Shown here piece by piece: positions 1 to 12,435 of a DNA stretch of 64,000 nt (its first letter is position 1; each line of letters begins with the position of its first letter). The position numbers were made by a program, and so were the translations under genes. The notes beneath the pieces are model-generated. The model was not told the DNA's origin and did no database searches. It saw nothing but the letters and a program-made list of their open reading frames with translations. The stretch covers positions 210,001-274,000 of the forward strand of contig JAIGNY010002010.1 of NCBI GenBank assembly GCA_020152595.1, read 5' to 3'. The DNA is from Chiridota heheva (taxonomy: Eukaryota > Echinodermata > Holothuroidea > Apodida > Chiridotidae).

Positions 1-451
1 TGCTTTGCCAAAAGACAACCAGGGAATTAATTAGGAACTCCCTGCTGTAACAAGCTATGAAAAACTGACATATCCTGGACTTTAAAATTGAGAGCTAATT
101 TATGCAACTTTTATACACAATAGGACAACATATTATCATATTTTTCTCTAATGCTGTGCTGTATTATACAGTACCACTATACTGGGATTTTTCTCGACTT
201 TTCAGTCTCCATGTAAGTGCCTCCCAAGCAAAAGGACAACCTGTTATTGTCATCAATTTAGCATTATCAAAGTTGCATACAATTTGTGGTACAGTAACAA
301 CATGGAATGCAAGAGCTGAGACAATAGAACACTTAATTCCTACCCCTACCCCCAAAAACAATCCCTAGGTGCCCCTCTCTTTTTGCATCTCCAATTTTTC
401 AACGGATGACTGCAAGCAAAAAGCTGGTGAACCTTAATCTACCAGATGCCG
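1..451. other. No gene recognised
   Basis: AT-rich sequence with only short chance open frames and no family match or splice-supported exon. Confidence 0.5.
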
Positions 452-748
452 AAAACATGCTGTTAAAACTTTGTGTCACATCATTTTGCAATAAAAGCTT
501 TAATCAACTTTATAAAGAAATACATTAAAATCCTTATATCCTTGTTGGGGAAATTATGTCATCATGCACAATATTTTGATACAGGATTGAACAAAATGGC
601 AGCGTTCATGATCGACTTCAAACATGAGTAACTTTAGCTAGGAATAAGATTTTGACTGGCTAATTTTGGTAGTTGGTCTAGATTTGTATCTTTTGATAGC
701 CTACTTATCATATGAAATAAGGATTGTATCAGACTTTGTCCCCATTTA
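452..748 (+). mobile_element. TTAA-type MITE family A, partial copy (right half)
   Basis: This stretch is a diverged direct repeat of 63426-63712, sharing AACATGCTGTTAAAACTTTG, GATTGAACAAAATGGCAGC and GATTGTATCAGACTTTGTCC. It covers only the right half of the complete copy at 63113-63708, and its terminus is degraded (GTCCCCATTTAAA). Confidence 0.75.
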
Positions 749-3700
749 AATATACAAGACTATTGCACAACAAGTCAAATCAAATAAATGCACAACACAA
801 AAAGTACTCTTGAGTATTGACCTATAAAAATAGGGGCGTCTTAAATGATATGAGACTATTGCACAACAAGTAAAACCAAACAAGAATGCACAACACAAAA
901 AGTACGGTAGTCTGGCAAGTAAGACTGAGTATTTAAAAAGGAGAGCAAAGGAACAAGTACCAAACAGAACATATGAGAAAATAATGACTACGAAAACAAA
1001 ATGGACAATTCTCACGACTTCATAAGCAAATTTTATCAGGAAATTTTGATAAGTCGGAAAATTGGGGGGAATCTTCCATATACAGCAATAATTTCCTTGG
1101 CAACTTGCTTGTAAAACTTTCAACCTATGAAACATTTTTGTGTAAATTAATTAAGGTTGTGATACTGAGGCAATAAAATAACATGAACTAGATAACTAAC
1201 ACACAAAATATAATATTTCAAATTTTTCATCTGAAGGACCAAATTATTAACACCTATTCAACAATTAACAGTATGCCATCACGCGCAACTCGTAATTCAT
1301 AGATCTTGGGTGACACCGTCAAGCCCTTTTAGTCAGAATTTTTCTGACGTTTTGTTTTAGTACACTTCAGTACTGGTGGGATTTTTAATTGTTGTGTTTG
1401 CTGGATTAGCCAGGAGAGTATAGACATAAACACAAAAAAACAAGAACATTAACCTAACTGTTGGTACCTGACAATATTGCATCAGATTTTCAGCATTCAA
1501 CATTCTATTTATTTAATTAAGGGCCTGGGGTTGAAGAGATTGCAGCTTCCGCAAGTTAAAATTTCATTTATTGAGAGCCACCATTATCTCATAATGCATG
1601 CAGTGTGCCAAGATATGCCAGTGGAGGGTATAGTATTCCCAACATGGGAATAAAATTAGAAAAATATGCTACTAAATACACAAATTTATATCAATATCAT
1701 GACCATTTGTTTTTTTTAAATCCCTGACTGGAGGTAAACTGGTTTTGAGAAAATGGGGCATAGTTTTGATTAAATATAGCCTCATCTGAAGAGAATTTTG
1801 CTGGTACCAATAAATTACAACACAATATGCAGCGGCGTAGGAACTGAGGGCAACAATTTTATTGGGAGGCCAAGTACCATTTTGGCCCCACAATATATAA
1901 TGAACTTGAGGTTTAAAGAATTGATTTTGAAGAATCAGATTCCATGCAAGGCTTCTTTTCTTCCAGAAATGAGTTTTCATGAAATCTACTCTTCAATTAT
2001 TGAAAACATGTCTTCATTTTCATGAAATTTTCCTCAATTTTCGAAAAGTTAATGTAAAGTTTTGTAAAATTTCCTTCAACTTTCATAAAATTTCCTTATT
2101 TTCATAAAATTTTCCTGCAAATTACCTTCATTTTTGACAAATATTGCCAAATTTCTAATAAATTAATGACCTACCCCCCCCCCCCCCTCCACTCATATAT
2201 TTGCTTAGGTTTGTTGGGACAAATAATAAAAATGCCAAATATTTTCCTTCACTGCTGATATGCAGGATTTTTGAAATTTGTCAGGAATTTTGACACCACC
2301 CCCTCCCCAACAACCACAGTACCCTAGTCTAGCTACGCACTAGCACGAATCTTCATTCCCAAATCATGTAGTCATCTAACCCTCCGGATTAGGGCATGAA
2401 AGCATGCACATTGAAATTTGTGTCACACACATTAAAGAAAAAGTCATTGGCCTACAACATGTGTCCACAAAATTTTGCAACCAGAATTGGATGCAAAATT
2501 ATTATCGATATCAAAAAATTGATAAAGTAGTATTCGAATAAAATATCAAAAGTCCTTCATAAAATCATGAAATTTTCCCTATAAAAAACAGAAAATGAGC
2601 CATAAATGATGTGTGTCATTAAAAAAAAAAATGAAACCCAATAACGCATCGAAATGCAAGCGTACGAAGTGATGGCCCGCGTCCTTCTTTGGGCATTTGC
2701 TCGTGACTTTACTCTAGAATGCATGCATTTAAGCATATAAGCTCACGCGATACTGCATGGATTTTGCTTGAGCATGTTCAAAATACGCACTGGATAGGTT
2801 ATTACAGTACCTAACTACCATTCTATTTCTGAAGCCATGAACAACTAAATAGCAAAGAAAAAAGGATATTAAACATCAAGCTTCCTGAGATAATATTGAA
2901 ATGAAGTAGTATACTTACATAGTACTATCATCAAAACTTGGAAAGTGGACATCTTCTTTAGATGGCTCATATTTTATCATCCATTTTAATGTATGGTTTG
3001 TTACTTTTGCTGTATTTGTCTTTTTGTCAATCTTTTCCTGATGTTTGATTTTATATTTGCTATTATACATTTTATTTCAACAAGGCCACACCTTAACCAT
3101 GCAGCTCTCAGCTGAATGAGCTTTCCTGTATATAGATGAGTGATATAAATTCAAAAAAAACAGACATGATCTATTCACCACATCATAAGATCATATTCTC
3201 AGACTATATGCATGATCATCCAAATGTGATCTTTCTTACTGCTTAATGTACTGTACTGTACCTGTTATGCAGGCAAGTGTAGATGTGTACATAGTTTTGT
3301 GAATTAAATTATAGTGTATTAAATGTGTAATGCATATGAACATTTAATTCTATGCATACTCTTCTTTTGCCAACACTAGTAATTCACTTAATAGGTGAAC
3401 TTTGTGCATGCTGGAAGATCAATTTCCATCAAAAGTGTTACACACTTCCAGGAACATTATTATGTATATAAGCCACATATTGACAATTATCATGCTTATA
3501 TGTACCAGTAAACACAATGTAAATATGGTACTTCATTATTGGTCCTTCATTTAACTTATAAAAGAATTAATTTAAGTAATAAACGTTGTTGTTTTTGCAT
3601 TGTACCCACTCATATTTTGACTACATTTAGGCCTATCTCATTAACATAAATTTATGTACCTATTACTGTAGGCTTATTAGCCACTGTATATTTTTTTAAC

Positions 3701-5079
3701 TCAAAATATTAGGATTGTCTACTGACCTTTGTAAGTTGTAAGAGTACATGTAGTTAGAGCCTGTCATATCTGACAAGCAGTACTGAAATGCTCAGATAAC
3801 TTCCACATTGGGATGCAATGAAATGTCATGTTCTGTTTAGTTAAGGCCAAGTCAGTTAAAATATGCCTATGATATACAAATATTGGCAATGGGTGTGGCA
3901 AAGGTCATTCTTATTAGGAATAAGACCAGTAGTTTTGCCAACTACATTGGAAACAACTTTGCCAATTTCCTGCCAGGATTGAAAATTGTGATCACATTTT
4001 ATCCATAAAACTAAAAACTAAATAGTGATTGCTTATATATCATATGTAATGAATTTTTTTTTTAGTATTATTTGGAGTGAACATAAAGAGGGAAGGCAGA
4101 CCTGTGAAACTCTCAAATTTGCCATGGAAATGTTGCGGACATCCATTTACTTCATTAGGAAAAGTGTTTGCACCCGCCACACTTTGTAAAAGTTATTCAA
4201 TATTCAAAGATAGACATGTATGCAAGGCCTGAAGTTAGTTTGGATTTATTGTACAGTAATTTGTAGCACGAATGTTCATGCACAAATCCCATAGTGACCA
4301 AAACCTTTTATTATGTACTGTATGAAGGCATATATTTTTCTAACTTCATGCAAGGCCTAAATACCTCTGTCCTATCTATCTTCTATTCTAATTTCTTGCC
4401 TAGTATTAGTATTACATTTGTGTTTATAATAGGCATTGAATCTTAAGCCATGCACAACTTGAATGCTGTGTAGGTCTAACGTTAGGCCTGTTAATTTAAT
4501 GTTATTAACTTAGGCCTTTGAAAAAGAATTTAGTCAAAATCTATGACCAAAATCTATATTGTATTTATTTGAATTCAAAAACAGCTTTTCTCTTTTTCCA
4601 GCAAAAATGAAGCACACTAGTACAGTAAGCCTAATTAAGACAAGTAACTTCTAAATAACATAAGAAGAAATTTGGCATTATCAAATATCTAATGTTAAGC
4701 TAAAGTTTGCTGACTCATTTAAAATAGACCTAATCTGTCCATAAATTTTGTAAGAATTGATGAAAAATTTATGATTATGATGCCAAATTAAGCTTCCAGA
4801 ATAAAATAACAGTTCTTTTAAGTAAAATATGTACGGTTTTTGATCGGTCAAAAAGTTTTTAGAGGCAAAATTTGCATTGGATCAATCACAGAGAATCTAG
4901 TTTATTTGTTTTCTACTGACGTGCTGCATTGTTGTATGATTTGGTTGTTTGTGCTGCACTTTGCCTACCAAAATTTGGTTTGTTTACAAAATTGCCATCA
5001 ATGATGTCATTTACATTTAGTGGATTACAGGTCTATACAAGGCTTGTTTACTACAGAAGTCACGTGCACTGAGAGGAGC
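749..5079. other. Non-coding AT-rich stretch, no gene recognised
   Basis: No open frame has a recognisable domain. A poly-C run lies at about 2171-2188 and an AATTTTC-type degenerate array at 2010-2160. The rest is unique-looking AT-rich DNA with scattered TAGGCCTA-like words. Confidence 0.5.
2010..2345. repeat. Degenerate TTTTCATGAAATTTTCCTTC array with C-rich border
   Basis: A run of short, irregular units of the type CTTCATTTTCATGAAATTTTC is followed by a C-rich border and CTAGCTACGC. The same layout recurs at 16240-16924, 26120-26420 and 29210-29310, suggesting one dispersed element type. Confidence 0.45.
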
Positions 5080-5175
5080 ACTTTGATTGGGTAATAACGG
5101 TATAAAAGCAGCGAACACTTTTATCTTGGGTTGATTCTTTTCTTAGACATTAAAGGAAGCAGACCACTGTACAAG
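5062..5175 (+). promoter_or_regulatory. Candidate TATA-type core promoter
   Basis: In order: an E-box CACGTG (about 5062), an inverted CCAAT box (GATTGG, about 5086), a strong TATAAAAG (about 5101), and possible start sites 25-35 bases on. A GTGAGA donor-like word follows near 5178. No gene downstream was recognised, so it could belong to an unseen transcript or an LTR remnant. Confidence 0.35.
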
Positions 5176-5294
5176 TGGTGAGATTATATTTCTTGTATTA
5201 TCCTGGGGCTGGGGAGGGGAAAGAGTTGGGAATGACAGAGAGTATGGGGATACTTCATTAATGTTTAACCATGCAGAACTAACGTATACTCAGC

Positions 5295-5545
5295 ATATAT
5301 GGAGTGGTGACGGAATGGTGATAGTGATGGATGAACAGTAAAAGTGACGGGTGATGATAGTGACGGATGGGAGATAGTGATAGGAGGTAGTGACGGATGG
5401 GCAGTTAGAGTGACGGGCGATGATAGTGATGGATGGGAGATGGTTATAGGAGGTAGTGACGGATGGGCAGTAAGAGTGACGGATGGGAGTAGTGACGGAT
5501 GAACAGTGATAGTGACGGATGGTGATAGTGACGGATAAGCAGTAA
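5295..5545. repeat. Minisatellite of GTGACGGATGGG-type units
   Basis: GTGACGGATGG recurs about ten times, separated by short GA/GT-rich spacers (AGATAGTGATAGGAGGTA, GCAGTAAGA). Open frames across it are by-products of the repeat. Confidence 0.85.
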
Positions 5546-5874
5546 GAGAGACGGAATGCAGTATGGGGCAAAATATGCAGTGGTAATTGGGCTGGTTTTA
5601 AACGGCCCTGGCATGCAGGATACATGAACTGTGGTAGTGCAGCCGTCAGGAGTGAGTTTTGGTCATCGCTAGCTTACTTGTCAATATACAAACAGCTGAA
5701 AGATATTGATGGCGCTATAAACTAATAATAATAAAACCAAAGGAGATTCATTACATGATTGCAGGAACTCAAAGACATTTATCAGTGTGTATTATTTCCA
5801 CTCCTCTTTCTTTAAACTAGAACCTCATCAATTCCCGTCCTTCGGCATTGCTTTAAAACCACTCGGCGTTACAG
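5546..5874. other. No gene recognised
   Basis: Unique-looking DNA between the minisatellite and the outer inverted repeat. No exon or repeat was identified. Confidence 0.4.
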
Positions 5875-6762
5875 TATTATCTTAACTTTTTTCCTCAAAT
5901 AAATCTTAAAACATATTACCCCTGCTAAAATGTAATAGCCCCGATAGCAGTGCTTTGAACTTTGACTACGCTTTGGAGTGCTCGTCAGTGTTTTACGCAA
6001 AGAAAATGGCTAACGTTAGTCCAGTTAATGCTTCAATAAAAGTAACTAAAATCACCGTGAAAAGTTTTTGAAGACATGGATAGGCTTCAAACATTATGAA
6101 TAAGCATTGTCAACAAAAAAGAAGGTAAAATGATTTCGTTTTCATGAAGATCTTAAAACTGAGATTTCCCTATGCTTTATTCAAACAGCACAGCTTTTGT
6201 TAGACCTACCCTCCGATGGCCAGCCGTCACTAACGGCAGCCATACAAACACGGCTGGCATTAGTCCAACGTACTAGCCCACGGGGAGTATAGTAAATGAA
6301 CCCAATTTCGTGCTATCCCCAATTTCATGCATCCCATTACTTAACAAACCTAATTACCAAAAATATGTCTCAAATTTTATAGATTCAAATATTTTTCTTT
6401 CCATTTTGTGTTTTAGTAGTGTTTTCAAAATTTGAGCTACTTTTGTCGGTGATGGACTGCCCTTACTTTTTACTGGTACACCCGGTGTGTTTTTACATAG
6501 GTTTATCATTAACGCACGAAATAGGGTTCACTTGCGGCATCAACAGGGTGAGCAAAATTTTCTTTATTTCCAGGATAATACTAAAATGTAAATAGTCAAT
6601 TTAAAGAATTTATCACTGGTGTAGAAAAGAGGAATTTCTCTTTTCTGTGTGAACTTGGGAAATAATACTTTTGTCACATTTTCTTAAACCAAACAGAATA
6701 AGTCCTTAAGTGCACAAAATTGGGCATCACCATCCTACATGTGCTACAGTACTAGGCAGCTA

Positions 6763-7693
6763 CAATCTTGGACAAAACTGTTGGGGCAATTCAGCATTTT
6801 GAGAACGAAATATGTTATAGTGTATGTTTCTTTAATATCTTTTCTGAGAATTGTAACTCCCTAACCCCTTTTTCAATGTTAAATTTACTTCTTTCTTAAT
6901 GCATTTCCAGAAAAAACAGTAACAATGGCCAACATTGAATGGGAAGTGAAAGGGGGACATTCAATATAGGGCTCACCCGACACAAAAATCCTTAGGGGCA
7001 CTATTGTTACGGTCAATAAAAGAAAACATAATTGTTCGTGATTTCGACCAAAAATTGCACATACATCAACTGAAAACTCCCAGAAATGTAATTCATTATC
7101 TCATTTGTCATTGTATTTCAGCAAAAAAATAAAATTCCACACCACGATATAACTGAAAACGAGGTATTTTTTTTGGAAAAAATTAGGCCTTAACATTATG
7201 CTATGAAAGTACATGTACCTAGGCCTATTGCACAAAAATGTCATTTTTTGACAATGTCAATGTCATTTTTCCACAAAAATACCTCATTTTCAGCCATTCC
7301 TGGGATGAGGGATTTTTTTTATTTTGCTTAAATATCAGGACAAATTGGACAATAATTATATTTCTGGGAGCCTATGTGTAATTTGTCGAAATCACAAAAA
7401 ATGACCGTAATGACCGTAACAATAGTGCCCCTATGGATTTTAATTTCATGTGGTTTGGGGAGTGGGACACTGGCCGCGTCAATAAAAATAAAAATAAATA
7501 AAAAATGTCCTTAAATTTCTAAAATATTAATTACAAGTGAAAGAATAGGGAAGAATTTAAGAAGCAATGACAATACAATAGAGAGAATTTACTGTATTCG
7601 TCTAAATGTGGAATAATTTACAATAGAAAGGTAGGTTCATGAAAAGCATTACATAATTTCACTAAGTGTCTCAACCACTTTTGTCCAAGATTG
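6763..7693. mobile_element. Tc1/mariner-like MITE with TA target duplication
   Basis: The termini are inverted copies of CAATCTTGGACAAAA, extended by STGTTG.G, and are flanked by TA on both sides (6761-6762 and 7694-7695). TA duplication and this length fit a non-autonomous Tc1/mariner element. It has no transposase frame and contains the foldback element at 6984-7443. Confidence 0.72.
6984..7443. mobile_element. Foldback element with about 190-bp inverted arms
   Basis: Both ends carry AAAATCC.TAGGGGCACTATTG followed by TTACGGTCA. Similarity continues inward through GTGATTTCGAC, CCCAGAAAT and GAGGTATTTTT almost to the centre. Its position inside the Tc1-like element implies a later insertion. 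Confidence 0.72.
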
Positions 7694-7743
7694 TAGTTGT
7701 ACTAACAGTTAGTGTAGGCAACAGCCACAATTGGTAAAATCCT

Positions 7744-7955
7744 AGTATGCGTCCACAATACCCAAATAGAGCAGATCTCCAAATCTACCAATTTGAGTAT
7801 GTGCCCATGTCCATTGAAAAAGTGGCGCCACACACTAATTAATAGTCAATGGGATTTAAGACATCCAATTAAAGTTTCCAGATTTTGTTGGGAGCCTTTT
7901 ATTTTCGATATCAAAATCAACCCCCTTCTCACTGAAAAACTAAACACACTTATGC
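7744..7955 (+). repeat. Dispersed repeat, copy 1
   Basis: Direct copy of 11328-11522. Both contain ACCCAAATAGAG, GCCCATGTCCATTGA, GCGCCACACACTAA, CAGATTTTG.TGGGAGCC and TCTCACTGAAAAA. Confidence 0.8.
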
Positions 7956-8771
7956 ACTTGTGAGTTGTACGACTCACCCCTACAACCCCTAGGCAATTTC
8001 AGTCAAATGTGAGTCATTGACATATGAAATAGTGACTCGCATGTGCATCATTGTACCAAATTGTCAGTCACCAGAGTGACTCTGGGGTGGGTCAATTTAC
8101 TTCAGACCCATTGACTTTGTACAGAGGTGATTTATTTAGGGTAAATCATTTCACAAAAAAAATGTCAGTCACCTTCATATTAGTTTGAGAGACAAAACTT
8201 TCTTTACATAGTGTAGGGAAAATGTGATGCATTTATGTAGCTATTTTCATTCCAGCATGCCTTTTTCGTACAAGCTTTGAAAAGCACAGTATACATTTAA
8301 GTGAATGATTGATTTCGTAAAACTTGGTATACGAGTCTAAAATTGTATACTACTCAATTTTATTTTGGATTATTCTTCTGGATGAAATTTTTAAACTAAT
8401 GCCCTTTATGTTTTAACTCAATTTAAGGTGTATTTGTTCGAGACTAGTATGCGCATTGCGGGAAGATACAATGCGTATGTAGAAAGTTCTACTCAAAAAT
8501 TACTTGGATTGATCAGATAACGAAATACATGAAAATGTTTTATTTTGGCTTATTTAATAAATAATTTCTAACGAAACAATTTGATCAGAGATTAGTGCGC
8601 AAAATAGTACTGACCAATAAATTATACAATTTGGACTACTTTTCTTTCCGTAAAAATCGTCAGACGAGCTTTCCAAAGTACGGTCAAAGTTCAAAACGCT
8701 GCCATATAACATTTTAACGCGAATAGGCCTAATATGTTTTGGATTATTTTAAGAAAAAAATTAAGATAATA

Positions 8772-9563
8772 AGTTATAAAGTAGATGTTTTATTTAATTG
8801 TTTGCAGTTTTTTTTTTTAAATTTCACCAAAACTATTTAGCCTAGGCCTAATAAAATTGTAGGCTAGGCTAGGCCTATGAAGGAAAAAAAATGTCAGCGA
8901 AAAATCAACTTGCAGTTTAGTGAAAAATTCTAAAACTTATTTGCGGACGTTGAATAATTAATCACAAAGGTGTGGTGACTAAGAAAATGGAGACCAAAAT
9001 GTGAAACTCGGAGAACTTTATCCCATCTTGGTGCTAAATAGGTAAAGATTTTGGAAAAGTTTTTTGGAAAGGAGTATTTTTAAACTAATTGATACAAATA
9101 TCCAAAAAGTAAGTTATTTTTCAATTATCAATTTTCTATGTGTAAATCTTAAAAAACATAGGAATTGCAACAACCCTCCTACGGCAATCCCAATGTCAAC
9201 CCGTACTGAGGCCAGTGAGGGATGTTCGTAGGCTATATATAATAACTACAAAAAGGCTAAGTTTCGCGAAACCAGTACTAACACATGTGATTTTCAACAG
9301 CACTTTCAGATTCTTATCTATTTTGTCATTTTCAGCAGAAAAAATCAACGGTATGAATCAAAAAGTCCACACGTGGTTCAAAACTTACCATTAACCGTAA
9401 AAGGCAAAAAGTCAAATAATGATGGTTACGATACTGATCCGGATCAGAGAGGAATTTCCAGTAAAATCCACGTTACGGCCGTCAGATTTGCATTTGATCG
9501 AATGTGCATTTACCGCGCATACGTACGTACAGCACATTGCTAGTATAAGTTATAACCAAAGAG
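8772..9563. other. No gene recognised
   Basis: AT-rich stretch with clustered TAGGCCTA and TAGGCTAGGC words around 8845-8880. No supported exon. Confidence 0.45.
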
Positions 9564-9622
9564 CGTGACGCCATTCGCCTAAACTGAGAATTTTGAAGAA
9601 CGTATAGGCGAATGACGTCACG
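9564..9622. repeat. 18-bp inverted repeat with 23-nt loop
   Basis: CGTGACGCCATTCGCCTA is followed after 23 bases by its reverse complement with a single mismatch. The right arm contains TGACGTCA. Confidence 0.7.
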
Positions 9623-10648
9623 TTTTCCGGTAAATTAAAAGTAACCACAGATCCCAGTATTGTAAATAGAAAAACACGAAGGAAACCAATACGCATAGCT
9701 TGTTACTTATGCGCAAGAAATAGAAGTGCCACGGTCAAAATTCGTGACGGGCATTTCATTCTCTCAATTTCAAGTAGAATGCTAAAAATAAAGTATACAA
9801 TTAAAAGATAATATTTTACCTTGAAATACTTTAATTTGGAAGTACATCTAAATCCTCTTTTAAGTTTTAGTTTGAAAATAACATCTTTGTTTTCGTTTTC
9901 TTTTATTAATTGAAAATGAAGATGAAAATTTGGACTAGCTACTTGCATCCAGACTCCAGTGGCGTAGCCAGCCTCAGAATAGTGTGTGTGTGTAGGAGGG
10001 AAGGGGTGGTGGTGGGGTAGTGGGTCCAAGTGACTGGTGAGCATTAGCTCCTCGTCCCTCTCCCCCTCCCTTGACACATACTAGCTCCTTGTAAAATTGT
10101 AAAACACCATTATTGGTTGATTGAAAAATATTTTATTGAAGTCAATCAATATTCAGGTGGGTTGCGGTGTCGGGTACATGTCAGCTGTGGCGGTCAAGAT
10201 TCAAAAGCTACCTTCAGAATCACGGATATTTTCCATAATCTTATCTTTCTTATTTGAATATCATTCTTGCTTTCGGCTTATGTTAGCTAGTATATCAGTG
10301 ATTTAAACGTGTATTTGTGATAGAAATTTGTAATGGAAAAACGAAATCCGAGCGTTTTTAGTTTTTGCAACATTTTTTCGTAAGAAAAATTCAAGTAGCA
10401 GACAACTGATTCATTTAAATTTTCAATTATTTTCTAGTTTATTATCATCCCGTCGAGTTTTATGATAACGGTATATTGCATAGTTTTAAATAGTAAAATA
10501 TAAAGCAGCTCTGGTGCTAGAGCCCAAAACCCCAAAATTTATGAGAATTTCTAGCAGCATGATGGGCCATGGCAGTGAAGTGAATTTGGACTATAAAGAT
10601 AGGTTGGCGGGTACTATTCCCGGTAACGTACATGTATTCCTTACACTT
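9623..10648. other. No gene; transposon-end-like CAGTGGCGTAGCCAG at about 9957
   Basis: CAGTGGCGTAGCCAG resembles ends of hAT-like elements and is followed by a G/T-rich run, but no matching second end was found. The open frames here lack domains. Confidence 0.35.
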
Positions 10649-10652
10649 TTAA

Positions 10653-11201
10653 AAGACTATTCCCATGGGTTTTTGTTAACGAAAGTACTTTTAGAGCCAA
10701 GTTGGTACAAAATTCAGGTTTGTATTATATTCCGTTCAGGAGATATAGATTTTTAAAGATTTCCCAATTACATTTTTTGGTATAGTATGATGAATTCGTG
10801 TTTGATGATGTCATAGAGGCAATTCCATGGCAAATGTTTATGTATTTCTTTTAACGTTAATTGGTTGTTTCGCATGATTAGAAACCACTTTTTAAAAGTT
10901 ATTGAAGTAGGGTATATTTGGCAATGTATATAAATATCCAACTTTATCATTTTATTTTTCTAGCAGGTTTTACTAATAAATATAAAAAAGATGATTTTAA
11001 TGAAATACATCAACTTTGTGGGTGAATGTGTTGCTGTGATGTCATACTGAGCTTTTTCCTATTACTTTATTAGCATTTTTGTGAACCTTAAAATTTGAAT
11101 ATCTCCTGGTAAAAATAATATATCAACATGATTTTTGTACTAAAATGTTTCTAATTTTTTTTTTCTTATGAAAGGTTACGAAAAACATGGGAATATTTCT
11201 T
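10653..11201. mobile_element. TTAA-type MITE family B, copy without minisatellite
   Basis: Flanked by TTAA at 10649-10652 and 11202-11205. Ends are AAGACTATTCCCATGG and (inverted) AAGAAATATTCCCATG. The interior matches 45050-45576 in the same order: GATGAATTCGTGTTTGATGA, GTCATAGAGGCAATTCCAT, GCAGGTTTTACTAATAAA and TGTTGCTGTGATGTCATACT. Confidence 0.85.
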
Positions 11202-11327
11202 TTAATAACTTTTACTTCAAATTGAACATTGAATGAAAACGTGAACTCATATAAAAAAAAAAAAATTGGGAAAACATTTAATATTCTTTCATCAATTGTT
11301 AAGTGACGTGGCTACCACGTCATTAAT

Positions 11328-11522
11328 ACCGTCCGCATACCCAAATAGAGCTATTGCGATTTGGGTATGCGCCCATGTCCATTGATAAATTTGCGCCACA
11401 CACTAAACAAAGGTTAATGGGTTTTAAGACGTCTTAAAAAAAAGTTCTCAGATTTTGCTGGGAGCCTTTATTTTCGCTATCAAAATCAATTCCATTCTCA
11501 CTGAAAAATCAAACACACTTAC
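11328..11522 (+). repeat. Dispersed repeat, copy 2
   Basis: Direct copy of 7744-7955, moderately diverged and in the same orientation. Confidence 0.8.
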
Positions 11523-12365
11523 TTCAATTTGTTTCCAGTTGCAGTTGTAAAAGTTGGAGAGAAACAACAAAGGTAAATGGTCAAACTTTGAAGGAAAGAA
11601 GAAAAAACAAGACAACAATTTTCTCTTCGTTTTTTTTTTTCTTCAAAAATCGTGAAATGCTCTAAACAATACATGTAATGTGCGTGTACAAAAAAGGTGT
11701 ATTACGCTCCTGAAATTGGCATGCGTATTATTTTCAATATCTTAAACAGATGGTGCGAACGTACGCATCCCGCGTTATACGCGTGGAATTGCAACGCTCA
11801 AACAGTGAAATCCAATTCCTGCGCTGTATATACGCCCGTAAAAAAAGTACTGAAATGTTCTCGCCTGATTGTATTGCTCTTTCTCTAACTTGTATACACT
11901 TGCTTAGGTGTAACCATGCTTAGCGTACAAACTTCAGTTCTACGCAGGAATTTAAGTGTTAAAGACCACGGAGCAAAAACTTCATCAAAATAACAATTTT
12001 TGGTACATTTTTAACATTAAGTTTTACTTAGTGATATTATAGTTTGATTCGGGATCGTCTCCTTAATACGGGGGACTAAATTTTTCATGTTTACAAGGTA
12101 AGGAGAGAAGTTGGTAGCCATCGGAAATACTAGTTTGTTGTTTCGGTGATGTTGCATAATGTTGCAACATCATTGTATTGTCATCTTCACGTCATTAATG
12201 TGATGGTTAAGTCAGTAACGCATAATTCCTCCATAACGTTTTATAAACTAAACGCGCAAGTGCTATTACTATAACAGTACGCACTTGCAATTTTCATAGT
12301 AACTTTCAATCTGTGTTAATATTGGGAGTGCGGACGTACGTGAGACAAATCACGTCAAAATAAAA
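11523..12365. other. No gene recognised
   Basis: AT-rich sequence without a recognisable exon or repeat family. Confidence 0.45.
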
Positions 12366-12435
12366 ACTGCAGACGTATGTCTTGCAGGCGACGACCCGTC
12401 ATTGTAATTGTGCGTTCCCTCGTCGTCGTCTTGCA
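12366..12435 (+). repeat. SINE family 2, 3' fragment
   Basis: GCAGGCGACGACCCGTCATT and the following GTAATTG...CGTCGTCGTC are shared with the SINE at 27370-27660. The tRNA-like head is absent here. Confidence 0.65.

Larger units (their letters stand above)
5875..8771. mobile_element. Outer inverted-repeat element (about 133-bp arms), non-coding
   Basis: The left arm 5875-6009 and right arm 8641-8771 are inverted copies. Shared words include TATTATCTTAA, AAAACATATTA, AAAATGT, CAAAGTTCAAA and ACG.AAAGAAAA. The interior codes for nothing recognisable and holds two further inverted-repeat elements. TA lies at both outer edges. This may be one old non-autonomous transposon, or two separate inverted copies of a dispersed repeat. 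Confidence 0.5.
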
